DNA of 40,730 nucleotides from Pseudodesulfovibrio sp. (GTDB lineage: Bacteria > Desulfobacterota > Desulfovibrionia > Desulfovibrionales > Desulfovibrionaceae). Where the stretch lies: assembly GCA_016342345.1 (NCBI GenBank), contig JAEINO010000030.1:1-40730 (forward strand), written 5' to 3'. A program made the position numbers and the translations under genes. Positions within the stretch are counted from its first letter, which is position 1, and the number at the start of each line of letters is the position of its first letter. The notes under the pieces are model-generated. The model was not told the DNA's origin and did not search any database. It was given only the letters and a program-made list of their open reading frames with translations. Of the stretch, positions 26,458 through 34,833 are shown piece by piece.

Positions 26458-27393
26458 TTAGCTTCGCCAACTTCCAAGGTACTGTGTGTACACGTATCTA
26501 TCAACACCATGTCCAGCCTGCAAAGTCACCATTCGGGATGCGTGACCATCAAGCTGTTGCCAATCTGCTCCCGAAGCTGATTGGGCGGCATTGATGAAAT
26601 CAGAAGTTGAAGTGTATTTTACACGCGGTTTTACTCCGCATATTTCTTCGTATAGTTCGTGCATTCTAGCATGTCGGAAGCCATGAAAGCTGGCACCGCA
26701 TGATGCTTGTCCAATGCCTACTGCACGAGCTTCTGTGTATACGTATTGCCGCCATGATTTTTCAGACCAGCCATCAGGGATCAGGTTCCCTTTTTTGCCA
26801 GAGAACACTTTGACCTTTTCAGCTAGATTTTGCTGGCGATCATTTATTTCGAACGTCCTTTCCCTGCCCCCTTTCGTACCACGTGATATTGTCACGAGGG
26901 CATTGGGGCCAATGTCTTTTGCGGGCCAGAGCTTATACGACTCCTCCAATCGGGTTCCGTATGTTCTGGCAACTTCCATTATAAGGCCGACAGCTTGCTG
27001 ATTGCGGTTGCCGCCAGCAAGCTGTCTGACCGCCTGGTTGTATACTTCATCTGGAATGGATTTATCTTCGTTGGTGACATAAACCCGATTTTTGATTCCG
27101 AGCTGTGCGTTTGTAGTATCAACTATTTTGCTGTTGCCATAATGCCCACATAGTTTGCGGACAGAGGCAAGATAGTTTTTCATGGTGCCAGAGGTCAGTC
27201 CTTCAGATTGCCAGCGTTCAACGACGTTGGCTAGGTGGCCCCGATGCACATTGGTCCATTTCTGAATATTACATCCTTCATTACGGAGTGTTCCGACAAA
27301 CCGCATTATGCCTTGTCTGTCGTTGGTTTTTGTCTTGAAACTTCCGGGCAATTTTGCCCGTTGGAAGCCTGTCATCAATCGATCTTTCTTCAT
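26458..27393 (-). CDS. Second tyrosine recombinase (Integrase_1/SAM_2 type)
   Basis: 311 aa. An N-terminal SAM-like DNA-binding part (about 1-95) with GTMKNYLASVRKLCGHYG is followed by a catalytic domain with Arg in RTYGTRLEES, Lys in RGTKGGRER, the HxxR box in SFHGFRHARMHE, His in QAGHGVDR and Tyr in RYVYTQYLG. It shares no obvious similarity with the P4-type integrase at 23286, so the island has two unrelated recombinases. The start at 27393 is chosen because AGAGGAG lies eight bases upstream; the frame also has an ATG at 27411. Its target site is not evident. It could serve an element nested in the island. Confidence 0.82.
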   Translation of the reverse strand: MKKDRLMTGFQRAKLPGSFKTKTNDRQGIMRFVGTLRNEGCNIQKWTNVHRGHLANVVERWQSEGLTSGTMKNYLASVRKLCGHYGNSKIVDTTNAQLGIKNRVYVTNEDKSIPDEVYNQAVRQLAGGNRNQQAVGLIMEVARTYGTRLEESYKLWPAKDIGPNALVTISRGTKGGRERTFEINDRQQNLAEKVKVFSGKKGNLIPDGWSEKSWRQYVYTEARAVGIGQASCGASFHGFRHARMHELYEEICGVKPRVKYTSTSDFINAAQSASGADWQQLDGHASRMVTLQAGHGVDRYVYTQYLGSWRS

Positions 27394-28010
27394 ATGTATC
27401 TCCTCTGGCATTCAAGCCAGTTTCTGCAACGCAACATCACGTCAGCAGTTGCCGAGCATGTGCCCGGAAATATTTGTTCAATGAGATCGGCCCGCGTATC
27501 CCTTGTTCTTGCGAACGAACACGCCCCGGATGGGAGAAGAACCCTAAAAGCTATATGGGGATTTGCGACAGCACGTTGATCGTGCCGAGAAAGGAGATGA
27601 TTACTGCCCGTAAGGTAAAGCGAAAATGTAATCGCTAACGGGTAAAGTGTATGTATTTTGGATGGTTTAGTGGTGTCTTGTTAATGCGTCAGTGCAAGTC
27701 ACTGACGCATTAAAACAAAATCCCACCCAACCACCCGCCTCCAAAGCTATGATACTGTAACTGAAGCGGGGTCTTGGCATTGTGCGACGAGTCTATGCAC
27801 GCCACTGCCACCCCTGTATCTGTGATCTACTTGTATGTTATCACATAAAAACCAAGAGTCAAGTATGTAAAGTGAGAAAAATCGAGTAGTTGCGATGGGG
27901 TGGCGTGTGTGCGTTCTTTCGCTATAGAATGTTGACTTTATAGTTTATCAGGAAGTAGAAGGTATGCAAACTTACTAGTCAAAATACTATAAGAATTTCA
28001 GGAGTCCCTT
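27394..28010. other. Intergenic stretch between divergent genes
   Basis: About 615 bp between the second integrase and the AlbA_2-domain gene, expected to hold promoters for both. Apart from the perfect palindrome at 27681-27713 it contains a loose inverted repeat TGTGAT ... ATCACA (27821-27845). No convincing gene is seen. Confidence 0.45.
27681..27713. repeat. Perfect 14-bp inverted repeat
   Basis: TTAATGCGTCAGTG and its exact reverse complement flank the 5-base loop CAAGT. No T tract follows on either strand, so it is not a typical intrinsic terminator. It could be a protein-binding site or a replication-initiation palindrome of the mobile element. Confidence 0.6.
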
Positions 28011-29042
28011 ATGTGGATGGACCAATATGTAGAAAAGCTTGAGTCTCTTCTTAGCAATGTGGATGAACGGGGCTATGTTATTGGTCGTGAAAGCACGACA
28101 CTTGAGATGAAGGAAAATTACACCTTCCCAAGTCAAGGCAAGTATCTAAAGACGCTTGCTTCATTTGCAAACAAGTCTGGTGGCATCATTGTTTTCGGAA
28201 TTAAAGACGCGCCAAGAATTCCGGTTGGTATTGACCAAGAAAAGTTCGATTCCATCCAAGTTGAAAAACTGTCATCATTCGTAGGTGAGTATTTCAGTCC
28301 TTTGATGAACTGGGGGATCGATCATATCATTAATAATGAGAAAGTGTATGGATTTCTATGTGTCGAGGAGGCACAGGATAAGCCGGTTATTTGCAAAAAA
28401 TCTCATGCAGATGTTTTGCGGGAAGGCGCTATCTATTATAGATACCGTGGGCAAAGCAAGCTGATTGCCTACCCTGAACTGAAATCCATCCATGACGAGA
28501 TAAAAGACCGTGAACGCCGATTGTGGATGAAGCACATCGAAAAGATTTCAAAGATTGGACCCCAGCATGTTGCCTTGATCGATCTTTTTCAAGGGGAAGT
28601 CGAAACGGACAAGAACAAGTTCATAATTCAAGAAGATCTTCTCAATGAACTGAAAGGAAGCGTTGGATTCATAGAAGAAGGTCGTTTCAGTGAAAAGGAA
28701 GGAGCGCCTGTATTGCGAGTCGTTGGGGAGATTGAGGCAACTGATGCAGTCGTGGTGCCGAATCTCGATCCGGATAAGGACTATCCATATTTTACAAAAG
28801 CCATACAAAAAGAACTGGGACTGAGTCAGTACCAAGTGGTTGCACTTGTCTGGAAATATGATTTCAAAGGGAATAGAAAGTATCACTTCGACGCAAAATC
28901 ATCCGTAAAATCCACAGTCCATAAATACTCAAAATATGCCCTGCAAGAAATCAAGAAAGTATTGCAGGAACATAAGGACGATAGGGATGGCTATCTTAAA
29001 ACGGTCTGTGCGGAATATACCAAGGCACTGCGAGGGAAATGA
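28011..29042 (+). CDS. AlbA_2/Schlafen-domain protein
   Basis: 343 aa. Residues about 25-160 form an AlbA_2 (Schlafen-type, formerly 'divergent AAA') domain: ESTTLEMKENY, LKTLASFANKSGGIIVFGIKD, and a later GAIYYRYRGQSKL. The C-terminal half (about 190-343) is lysine-rich, with a helix around LGLSQYQVVALVWKYDF, and may be a DNA-binding or effector region. AlbA_2 domains occur in transcription regulators and in nucleases of defence systems. The gene is convergent with the EcoRII-like gene, only 19 bp between the stops. The start has CAGGAG. Whether it acts with the restriction system is unknown. Confidence 0.7.
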   Translation: MWMDQYVEKLESLLSNVDERGYVIGRESTTLEMKENYTFPSQGKYLKTLASFANKSGGIIVFGIKDAPRIPVGIDQEKFDSIQVEKLSSFVGEYFSPLMNWGIDHIINNEKVYGFLCVEEAQDKPVICKKSHADVLREGAIYYRYRGQSKLIAYPELKSIHDEIKDRERRLWMKHIEKISKIGPQHVALIDLFQGEVETDKNKFIIQEDLLNELKGSVGFIEEGRFSEKEGAPVLRVVGEIEATDAVVVPNLDPDKDYPYFTKAIQKELGLSQYQVVALVWKYDFKGNRKYHFDAKSSVKSTVHKYSKYALQEIKKVLQEHKDDRDGYLKTVCAEYTKALRGK

Positions 29043-29061
29043 TACTTCGGGGATTTATTTG

Positions 29062-30264
29062 TTACTTATTTTTCACCAGTTCAATGAACTCTCCGACATT
29101 CATTAGCCATCCCTGTTGTTGTTGTTGGGTGTAGCTTTCATGGATTTGAGCGGGGATGACCAACTGGAGATTGCTGTCCCGCATTTCATCGGTCTGGTGA
29201 AGGCTGATGCCCGGTTCCAAAGTCAGCAAGTGTTTGTTGGTGATTTTTTCAGCTTCTGACAGCACTTGCCTCCAGCGGTCCTTGCAAGTTGTCTTGACTC
29301 CAAGCATCGTTAGATCATCGGGATTTGTATTTGGGCCATGATATTCAGCACAGCCCGGAAAAATGAAATCAGGCTTTTTGCGGTTTTCTGTTTTACACTG
29401 CGCAGAGAAGTCCAGACCGACACCCGAGAAGACCTTTTCAAGGTGGTTTTCCAAGGCGAACCCGACCCGCGATTTGCGTCGGTTCAGAACGCTGAGGGAG
29501 TATTTTACGAAGGCATCAACATCATCACCATTCTCACCGAAGCCTTCCTTGATTCTTTGCGAAACAATGTGCTTTTCATATGCCCTGAACAGCTTTTCTT
29601 CTTGTTCAAACCAAGTCATCAAGGCTTCATCCGGACCATCAAGGGGATTGATTGTTGTAAGTGTCCCCCTTGCAAAGTCGGAGAAAATCGCAGTCGTCGG
29701 GAACGTGCCCCCAAACAGGTCCAGCATTTGCTGAAGCAAGTCATCGTCCGTTTCCGCTGTCAGTTCAATCCCCAGTTCTTCAAGGATATACTGTCCGGCA
29801 AAACCTATTTCACTTTCCATTCTGGCTGCAGGTCCAATAACAAGTCGGGCGTTGTCTGCGGCAAGCTGAACGTCGAACAGCCATTGAAGCTGATGGTCTG
29901 AAGTACCCCCTTCTGGTCCAATGACAATCATCATGGTGCCATCATTGTTCAGGCAGAATAAGATCAGGTCATTTGAAGCGGCCATGTCCATGACTTGGTT
30001 GGAAGGAAAGTAAAATCGATATTCAGTGCGTGTAGGATGGTTCTCACGTGCATCATACCATGTGCATGAGCCGTCAGCAGTGATCGCAGTTTCATTGTCC
30101 GTCAGGTAGATGAAGCGCGTGGGGAGTTCCTTTCTGTCATCACCCAGCATGTCCCGTAGTGTGCCAACACCGTTGAATTCGTGTTGGTTTGACCTTTCAG
30201 GGTGTGCTTCAACGGCACTTAAACGTTTTGCCGCAACACTGCGAAAATATTCAGCCAAGCGCAT
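29062..30264 (-). CDS. EcoRII-like type II restriction endonuclease
   Basis: 400 aa, close to EcoRII (404). The N-terminal half is the EcoRII_N-type effector/recognition region. The C-terminal half (about 240-400) has the EcoRII catalytic fold: SRVGFALENHLEKVF, KTENRKKPDFIFPG with a PD motif, and MLGVKTTCKDRWRQVL with the catalytic lysine region, followed by QTDEM and LVIPAQIHESY. EcoRII cuts 5' of CCWGG and needs two sites for activity. The start at 30264 has AAAGGAG six bases upstream. The divergent C5-methyltransferase 143 bp away would protect the host. CCWGG specificity is inferred from the family and from the accompanying Vsr. Confidence 0.85.
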   Translation of the reverse strand: MRLAEYFRSVAAKRLSAVEAHPERSNQHEFNGVGTLRDMLGDDRKELPTRFIYLTDNETAITADGSCTWYDARENHPTRTEYRFYFPSNQVMDMAASNDLILFCLNNDGTMMIVIGPEGGTSDHQLQWLFDVQLAADNARLVIGPAARMESEIGFAGQYILEELGIELTAETDDDLLQQMLDLFGGTFPTTAIFSDFARGTLTTINPLDGPDEALMTWFEQEEKLFRAYEKHIVSQRIKEGFGENGDDVDAFVKYSLSVLNRRKSRVGFALENHLEKVFSGVGLDFSAQCKTENRKKPDFIFPGCAEYHGPNTNPDDLTMLGVKTTCKDRWRQVLSEAEKITNKHLLTLEPGISLHQTDEMRDSNLQLVIPAQIHESYTQQQQQGWLMNVGEFIELVKNK

Positions 30265-30407
30265 TTGATACTCCTTTCGAAAAACAAATATGTGCCCTTG
30301 ATAGCACCAACTTCTCACCACTTCAATCGATGAAAAGGGATGAACATATCTTCTTTCGTTTCCATGCTGCTTTTGTTATCCAGGATCATCCAAGGATGGC
30401 ACCCAAT

Positions 30408-31466
30408 ATGAGCAAGTTCAAATTCATCGACCTTTTTGCCGGGATTGGCGGCATACGCATCGGCTTTGAAGAGGCCGGTGGAACTTGTGTTTTTTCGTCA
30501 GAGTATGACAGGTATTCCCAAAAGACTTATGAAGCCCTACATGGTGACAGACCAGATTTCAGTGGCATTCGGTTAACAGACCCTGCTGGGGACATCACTT
30601 TGCTTCCACCGGAAGAAGTACCTGATCATGACATCCTCACAGGTGGTTTTCCATGTCAGCCTTTTTCCTTGGCTGGTGTTTCCAAAAAACAATCCATGGG
30701 GCGACCTCATGGATTTGATGATCCCACACAGGGGACATTGTTCTTTAATGTGAAATCCATCATCGAAGCCAAACAGCCGAAAGCCTTTCTTCTGGAAAAT
30801 GTGAAGAACCTTTGCAGCCACGACAAAGGGAAGACTTTTCAGGTTATCCAGCAGACCCTTGATGCACTTGGATACAGGATGCACTACAAAGTCTTGGATG
30901 CACGGGCTTGGGTGCCACAACACCGTGAGCGTATTTTCATAGTTGGCTTCCGTCGGCCAGATAAAAAACAGGGCTGGGATGTAAACGATTTTTCATTTGA
31001 TGATGTAAAGTTGCCAGAGCAGCCGGTTGACTTGGAATCCATTTTGGAAAAACGGGTGCCAGAGAAGTATACCCTCGGTCCGGGTACTTGGGATACCCTT
31101 GAAAGGCATAAGGCCCGTCACGAGGCCAAAGGGCAGGGTTTTGGGTATGGTTTGATCGAGCGGCCCTTCAAAGGGAAGACCACCCGAACCATCTCTGCAC
31201 GCTATCACAAGGACGGTGCAGAGGTTCTTATTCATCAGCCGGGCAAAAGGCCTAGACGACTGACCCCCCTTGAATGTTCACGCCTGATGGGTTTCCCGAA
31301 GTGGGTGCAAAAATTTTATTCACGGAACGGAGCGACCAAAGACCAGCCAGTGTCTGACACCCAAGCATATCGGCAGTTCGGTAATTCTGTTGCAGTGCCA
31401 GTGATTATTTCCATTGCCGCTGCGATGACAGACGCACTTGAAAGGAACAACGCCTTACCGGAGTAG
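30408..31466 (+). CDS. DNA (cytosine-5) methyltransferase of the EcoRII-like system
   Basis: 352 aa from ATG 30408. C5-methyltransferase motifs are in order: I FIDLFAGIGGIRIGFE (SAM binding), IV GGFPCQPFS with catalytic Cys83, VI LLENVKNL, VIII PQHRERIF, and X QFGNSVAVPVI. The region between VIII and X holds the target recognition part. The frame is open from 30189, but those 73 extra codons run into the promoter region of the endonuclease and carry no motif; AAGGAT precedes the chosen ATG. It would methylate the inner C of CCWGG-type sites. The vsr gene follows after 5 bp, as in dcm-vsr. Confidence 0.93.
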   Translation: MSKFKFIDLFAGIGGIRIGFEEAGGTCVFSSEYDRYSQKTYEALHGDRPDFSGIRLTDPAGDITLLPPEEVPDHDILTGGFPCQPFSLAGVSKKQSMGRPHGFDDPTQGTLFFNVKSIIEAKQPKAFLLENVKNLCSHDKGKTFQVIQQTLDALGYRMHYKVLDARAWVPQHRERIFIVGFRRPDKKQGWDVNDFSFDDVKLPEQPVDLESILEKRVPEKYTLGPGTWDTLERHKARHEAKGQGFGYGLIERPFKGKTTRTISARYHKDGAEVLIHQPGKRPRRLTPLECSRLMGFPKWVQKFYSRNGATKDQPVSDTQAYRQFGNSVAVPVIISIAAAMTDALERNNALPE

Positions 31467-31471
31467 TCTCC

Positions 31472-31879
31472 ATGACAGACATCGTTGACAAGGCTACCCG
31501 AAGCCGGATGATGTCATCCATCAAGGGCAAGGACTCCAAGCCCGAAATGGCCGTGAGAAAGTTCTTGCATGCGTCCGGCTTGAGATTTCGTTTGCACCGC
31601 AAAGATCTTCCGGGCAAGCCAGATATTATCCTTCCAAAATACAAGACGGCCATCTTTGTGCACGGATGCTTTTGGCATCGTCATGAGGGATGCCCCAAAG
31701 CCACGACACCAGCTAGTAACATGGATTTCTGGGAACAGAAGTTCGCGGGCAACATTGAGCGAGATCGGCGAAACCAAGGTGTGCTCAGGTCGCTTGGGTG
31801 GAGGGTACTGATCATGTGGGAATGTGAGATCACCCCAGGCAGCCTTCAGGCCTTGGCGGAGAAGATTATCTGTGGGTAA
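31472..31879 (+). CDS. vsr: Very short patch repair endonuclease
   Basis: 135 aa, normal for Vsr. The segment MMSSIKGKDSKPEMAVRKFL, then LPGKPDIILPKY with the catalytic aspartate, and IFVHGCFWHRHEGCPK with the conserved His/Trp/Cys zinc and active-site residues, are diagnostic. Vsr nicks 5' of the T in T:G mismatches produced by deamination of 5-methylcytosine, limiting mutation at sites made by the adjacent methyltransferase. The start has GGAG eight bases upstream and lies 5 bp after the methyltransferase stop. Confidence 0.95.
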   Translation: MTDIVDKATRSRMMSSIKGKDSKPEMAVRKFLHASGLRFRLHRKDLPGKPDIILPKYKTAIFVHGCFWHRHEGCPKATTPASNMDFWEQKFAGNIERDRRNQGVLRSLGWRVLIMWECEITPGSLQALAEKIICG

Positions 31880-31898
31880 ATAATCAGATAGAACCAGT

Positions 31899-31938
31899 GT
31901 CCCGCTGTCCCGTCCCCTTGGGGATGGGACAGCGGGAC
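31899..31938. terminator. Strong GC-rich hairpin between convergent genes
   Basis: The arms GTCCCGCTGTCCCGTCCCC and the complementary GGGATGGGACAGCGGGAC pair almost perfectly with a loop of a few bases. The hairpin lies between the vsr stop (31879) and the primase-helicase stop (31947). No T tract is present, so it may block RNA decay or polymerase rather than act as a classic intrinsic terminator. Confidence 0.65.
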
Positions 31939-31946
31939 GCCTTGGT

Positions 31947-33782
31947 TTAGGCTTCCTTGGCCTGTTTCATCAGCCGGTGTGCTGTGGTCTTGGGTATCTC
32001 AAGCTCATCCGCAATGGCCCGGACGCTGAGGCCGGCTTCCATGAGTTCGGTGACAGCTTCAAGCTGTTTATTGTGATAGTTGCTGACTTCCCAGAATGTG
32101 CCCCCTTCTTCGTTGGTGGCGAGCTGTGCGCAGAAGGCCTTGGAATCATCACCCGCAAAGCCACGGGCTTTTTCGAAGTGGACTTCTAGCCGGGCCCCCT
32201 GTTCAGGGTTGTAGTCTGACGGTTTTCTTAAGGCGATTACTGTTTCGAGAGCGTCTTCCTTTTTGGAAGTCCCACGTTGTTGGCCGCTTTTTCCCGCATG
32301 GTGGATGATCAGAACCGAAGTGCGTTTAGATTTGAGGTGGCCCAGCCAGACTTGCAAAAGCTTCCACGATTCCGAGCTGTTTTCTTCACCACTACGACAA
32401 AGGGTGCTTAGGTTGTCGATAATGAGAAGGTCCACCCCCTCCAAGTGTTCATCTACCATGGCCTGCCCTTGAGGGGTGGAGATGTCAGGCATGGGGCCGT
32501 TCTGAAGGTCTGGTGTGATGAACTTGAGGTTGTCCGCATCAGGGAGGGGTGAGTCCATGGCGGCAATGAGCGCACGAAGCCTTTCCTGCATCTGCACAGC
32601 CGCCATTTCACCGTCAAGATAGAGGACGCGGCGGGGTTCGTCCGCTACCCATCTGCCGAACATGGTTCCCCCCTTGGCAATCATCAAGGCGATGGTCAGT
32701 GCTACGAAGGTTTTTCCTAGCCCTCTCGGGCCATAAAGCATGACCAGTGCTTGGTCGGTCAGCCACGGCCACATAAGCCATTCCGGCGGTTTGATGTACA
32801 TGGCTAGGAGGGTTTCGCAGTTGTGGGCAACCAGGCCGGGGCCATAGGAGGCTGGCGGGGTGAAGGGCTTTGCTTCCAACTGACGCTTGACTTCTTCGAT
32901 TCCTTCGGCGGCGTGGAGATCGTTAAAGTCGGACTTACCTTTAGGGTCTTTGAACCTAGGGAATACGGCCACGCCATTACATGCGGTGGCCGCTTCTGTT
33001 GCATACTTGCGCCCAGGGTTACCTTCCGTGCTGTGGTCGTCGTCGCCAACGATGATGAGTTCCTTCGTGGGATACATCTGCCGGATATTCCGCGCCACGG
33101 AAACGAGGTTCGAAGCGCTGAGAGCACAAAAGACTGCCTGCCCCGTCGCTTCGTGGACGGAAAGCCCCGTTGCAAGGCCTTCAGAGATGTATGCCTTATC
33201 CCCTAGGCTTTCCATTCCAATTGGAACGAATCCCCCTGCGACTTGACAGCCTTTGGCGAACTTTTTGGTGCCATTGCCGCTGATGTATTGCACGGATTGC
33301 AGTTCAAGCGGGTGATGCAGTTTGGTCATGTCGACCCCGAAAATCGGGGCCATCAGTACGTCCCCACGACCCCGGAGATCGCCAGTGGGTGTAACCCCTT
33401 TGCTCTGGATGTATTGGTGGTCTTCAACCTTGGAAGTAGTGTCTTCGAAGGTGCGTCTGGCGTTTCCGAGGTCCCTACGCTTTTGGGCTTCACGTGCCTT
33501 CATAGCCTTTGCCCGGTTGGCTTCTTGGCACTTGGTTTCTTCATGTGTGAGAGGAATGTCCGAATTCGCCTGCCATTTGCAACTGGTGCTATTTTTGTGA
33601 TCGAAGCCCCACCCATACGGACGGGAGCAGTCGGTATGGATTATATAGGAGCCGTCAGTGCCGTTTTCGTTGTTTTTCACGCCACACCGGTGGAATCTGC
33701 CATCGGCAATGACTTCCCTGAATTTTAATTTCAGATTTGCGTCCATCGTCATGATGAACTGTCGTTCGTGATCGCTACGCAT
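31947..33782 (-). CDS. TOPRIM primase / RecA-like helicase (plasmid-satellite replication protein)
   Basis: 611 aa with four parts. The N-terminal zinc-finger-like or DUF5906-type region (1-135) has scattered Cys and His. A TOPRIM domain (about 195-295) has ISEGLATGLSVHEATGQ (Glu201) and IIVGDDDHS (Asp247-249). A RecA/RepA-type ATPase follows, with Walker A GPRGLGKT (351-358) and Walker B DLLIIDNLS. A C-terminal helix-turn-helix (last 40 residues) reads GLSVRAIADELEIPKTTAHRL. Proteins of this design replicate P4-like satellites and integrative elements. The start at 33782 has AAGGGGG upstream and overlaps the stop of the preceding small gene (CATGCGTAG), so the pair is translationally coupled. 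Confidence 0.82.
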   Translation of the reverse strand: MRSDHERQFIMTMDANLKLKFREVIADGRFHRCGVKNNENGTDGSYIIHTDCSRPYGWGFDHKNSTSCKWQANSDIPLTHEETKCQEANRAKAMKAREAQKRRDLGNARRTFEDTTSKVEDHQYIQSKGVTPTGDLRGRGDVLMAPIFGVDMTKLHHPLELQSVQYISGNGTKKFAKGCQVAGGFVPIGMESLGDKAYISEGLATGLSVHEATGQAVFCALSASNLVSVARNIRQMYPTKELIIVGDDDHSTEGNPGRKYATEAATACNGVAVFPRFKDPKGKSDFNDLHAAEGIEEVKRQLEAKPFTPPASYGPGLVAHNCETLLAMYIKPPEWLMWPWLTDQALVMLYGPRGLGKTFVALTIALMIAKGGTMFGRWVADEPRRVLYLDGEMAAVQMQERLRALIAAMDSPLPDADNLKFITPDLQNGPMPDISTPQGQAMVDEHLEGVDLLIIDNLSTLCRSGEENSSESWKLLQVWLGHLKSKRTSVLIIHHAGKSGQQRGTSKKEDALETVIALRKPSDYNPEQGARLEVHFEKARGFAGDDSKAFCAQLATNEEGGTFWEVSNYHNKQLEAVTELMEAGLSVRAIADELEIPKTTAHRLMKQAKEA

Positions 33783-34026
33783 GGGCACCCCCTTCTTCAG
33801 AAGTCAGCTGTTCAAGCCACCAGTCGAGAAAAACGTCACGGACGATGAGTAACTTGTTGCCTGAATGGATGAAACATTCTTCAGGGATGTTCCATTTCTT
33901 CCGCATGTTTCTGAAGTAAGTCCATTCGAAGGTCCCGCCAGTTCGTTCCCCAATTTGGGTTCCTGCGAATACAGCTGGCATAACACCCCTGAATTCTTCA
34001 ATAATTGCAAAATTTTGGTCTTTCAC
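33775..34026 (-). CDS. Small DNA-binding-like protein upstream of the primase
   Basis: 83 aa, start GTG with CAGGAG upstream. It reads like a short winged or AlpA-type DNA-binding protein: a turn region RNMRKKWNIPEECFIHSGNK, then LLIVRDVFLDWWLEQL. Its stop overlaps the start of the primase-helicase. Small regulators or excisionases in this position switch on replication and excision of satellite elements. That role is inferred from context; the sequence alone is not decisive. Confidence 0.6.
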   Translation of the reverse strand: MKDQNFAIIEEFRGVMPAVFAGTQIGERTGGTFEWTYFRNMRKKWNIPEECFIHSGNKLLIVRDVFLDWWLEQLTSEEGGAHA

Positions 34027-34162
34027 GATAAAAGCTCCTGCTAAAAGTTAATGATGAGCAAGTGCTATCGAGAGTTGCAGGAGAAATAGATGCTACGTTG
34101 GGGGGCCCCAAGGGGATTATTCAATGATTTTGCACGGTAAGGTCGGATAGTTGGCGTTCTTC

Positions 34163-34187
34163 CAAACTGACACTAAAACTGACACTA
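34163..34187 (+). repeat. Putative integrase arm-type site, right
   Basis: CAAACTGACACTAAAACTGA and the following CACTA repeat the left site at 23244-23268 with two mismatches and in the same orientation, preceded by TTGGCGTT as there. It lies 57 bp inside the right tRNA-derived repeat. Confidence 0.55.
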
Positions 34188-34204
34188 AATTGGGCAAAAC
34201 AAAA

Positions 34205-34235
34205 GGTGGTTACAGACTTTATGTCTGTAACCACC
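34205..34235 (-). terminator. Intrinsic terminator behind the right tRNA-Thr half
   Basis: A perfect 13-bp stem (GGTGGTTACAGAC with its complement) and a TTTAT loop. On the minus strand it is followed by TTTTGTTTTG. It occupies the same place relative to the tRNA 3' end as the different terminator at 23031-23063, so the element carries its own terminator in its attachment region. Confidence 0.8.
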
Positions 34236-34244
34236 AGATATTGT

Positions 34245-34290
34245 TGGAGCCAGAAATCGGAATTGAACCGACGACCTACTGATTACGAAT
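34245..34290 (-). other. attR: second 3' half of tRNA-Thr(CGT)
   Basis: Direct repeat of 23073-23118 with three differences. Two fall in the T stem and are compensatory (GTCAG/CTGAT becomes GTCGG/CCGAT). It contains the anticodon loop, T arm and CCA end, but upstream the anticodon stem is not completed and no D arm follows. It is therefore again only a 3' half, not an intact tRNA. Confidence 0.82.
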
Positions 34291-34833
34291 AGGTAGGCGG
34301 ATGGCTTAAATAAAGGGTTTCCGGGGGAGAGGGACCCGATAAGGACCTTGGAGCTTAGGCAAGGTGCTTTTTGTGCAAGTCTGATTATGTTGCCCTGGGG
34401 AGTCCTTAACCCGCGTGGCTTGTGGGAAAAAACATAATTATAAAGCTGTCCTGCATGATGACGTTTCCCCTTGTTTGATAAGTCGAAGGTTTTAAAAAAA
34501 ACGGGGAAACCCGCACGGTCATTGTGACGAACTGATTTTTAGTCAGTAAGTCGGGGGTGCTTGGTTTTCGCACAGAGTCGCATTCCGTCGCACACAGCGC
34601 AAAAAAGGTCAGGGCTTAAAGTTCCTAGAGCCGTCACGTTTTTGGGGGCGGTTTGCGCGTTTTCCAACTTGCACAAAAAACGGACGAAAAAGCGCGAAGG
34701 CGGGAGCGGAGGAGTGATTTTTATGGGTGTGTTTCGGTTTTGCGGTGATGGAGTCTAAATCTATTTTAATTTGAATGGTTGCAGTTGAATTTGTGATCTT
34801 ATACCGTTTATTAAATTAATTGGGAGGCGTTCA
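34291..34833. other. Non-coding junction between the island and the next element
   Basis: About 540 bp with no convincing gene. A short plus frame (34561-34758) has no ribosome site or family. Inverted GTTTCCCC ... GGGGAAAC repeats lie near 34465-34513. The last 60 bases are AT-rich and probably carry the promoter of the pentapeptide-repeat gene. Confidence 0.45.

Noticed and set aside
27821-27845. CRP/FNR-type operator (TGTGAT ... ATCACA)
   Set aside because: The half-sites are about 13 bases apart, too far for the TGTGA-N6-TCACA consensus.
34561-34758. 65-codon plus frame in the junction region
   Set aside because: No ribosome site, no family, and Lys/Arg-rich shadow-like composition.
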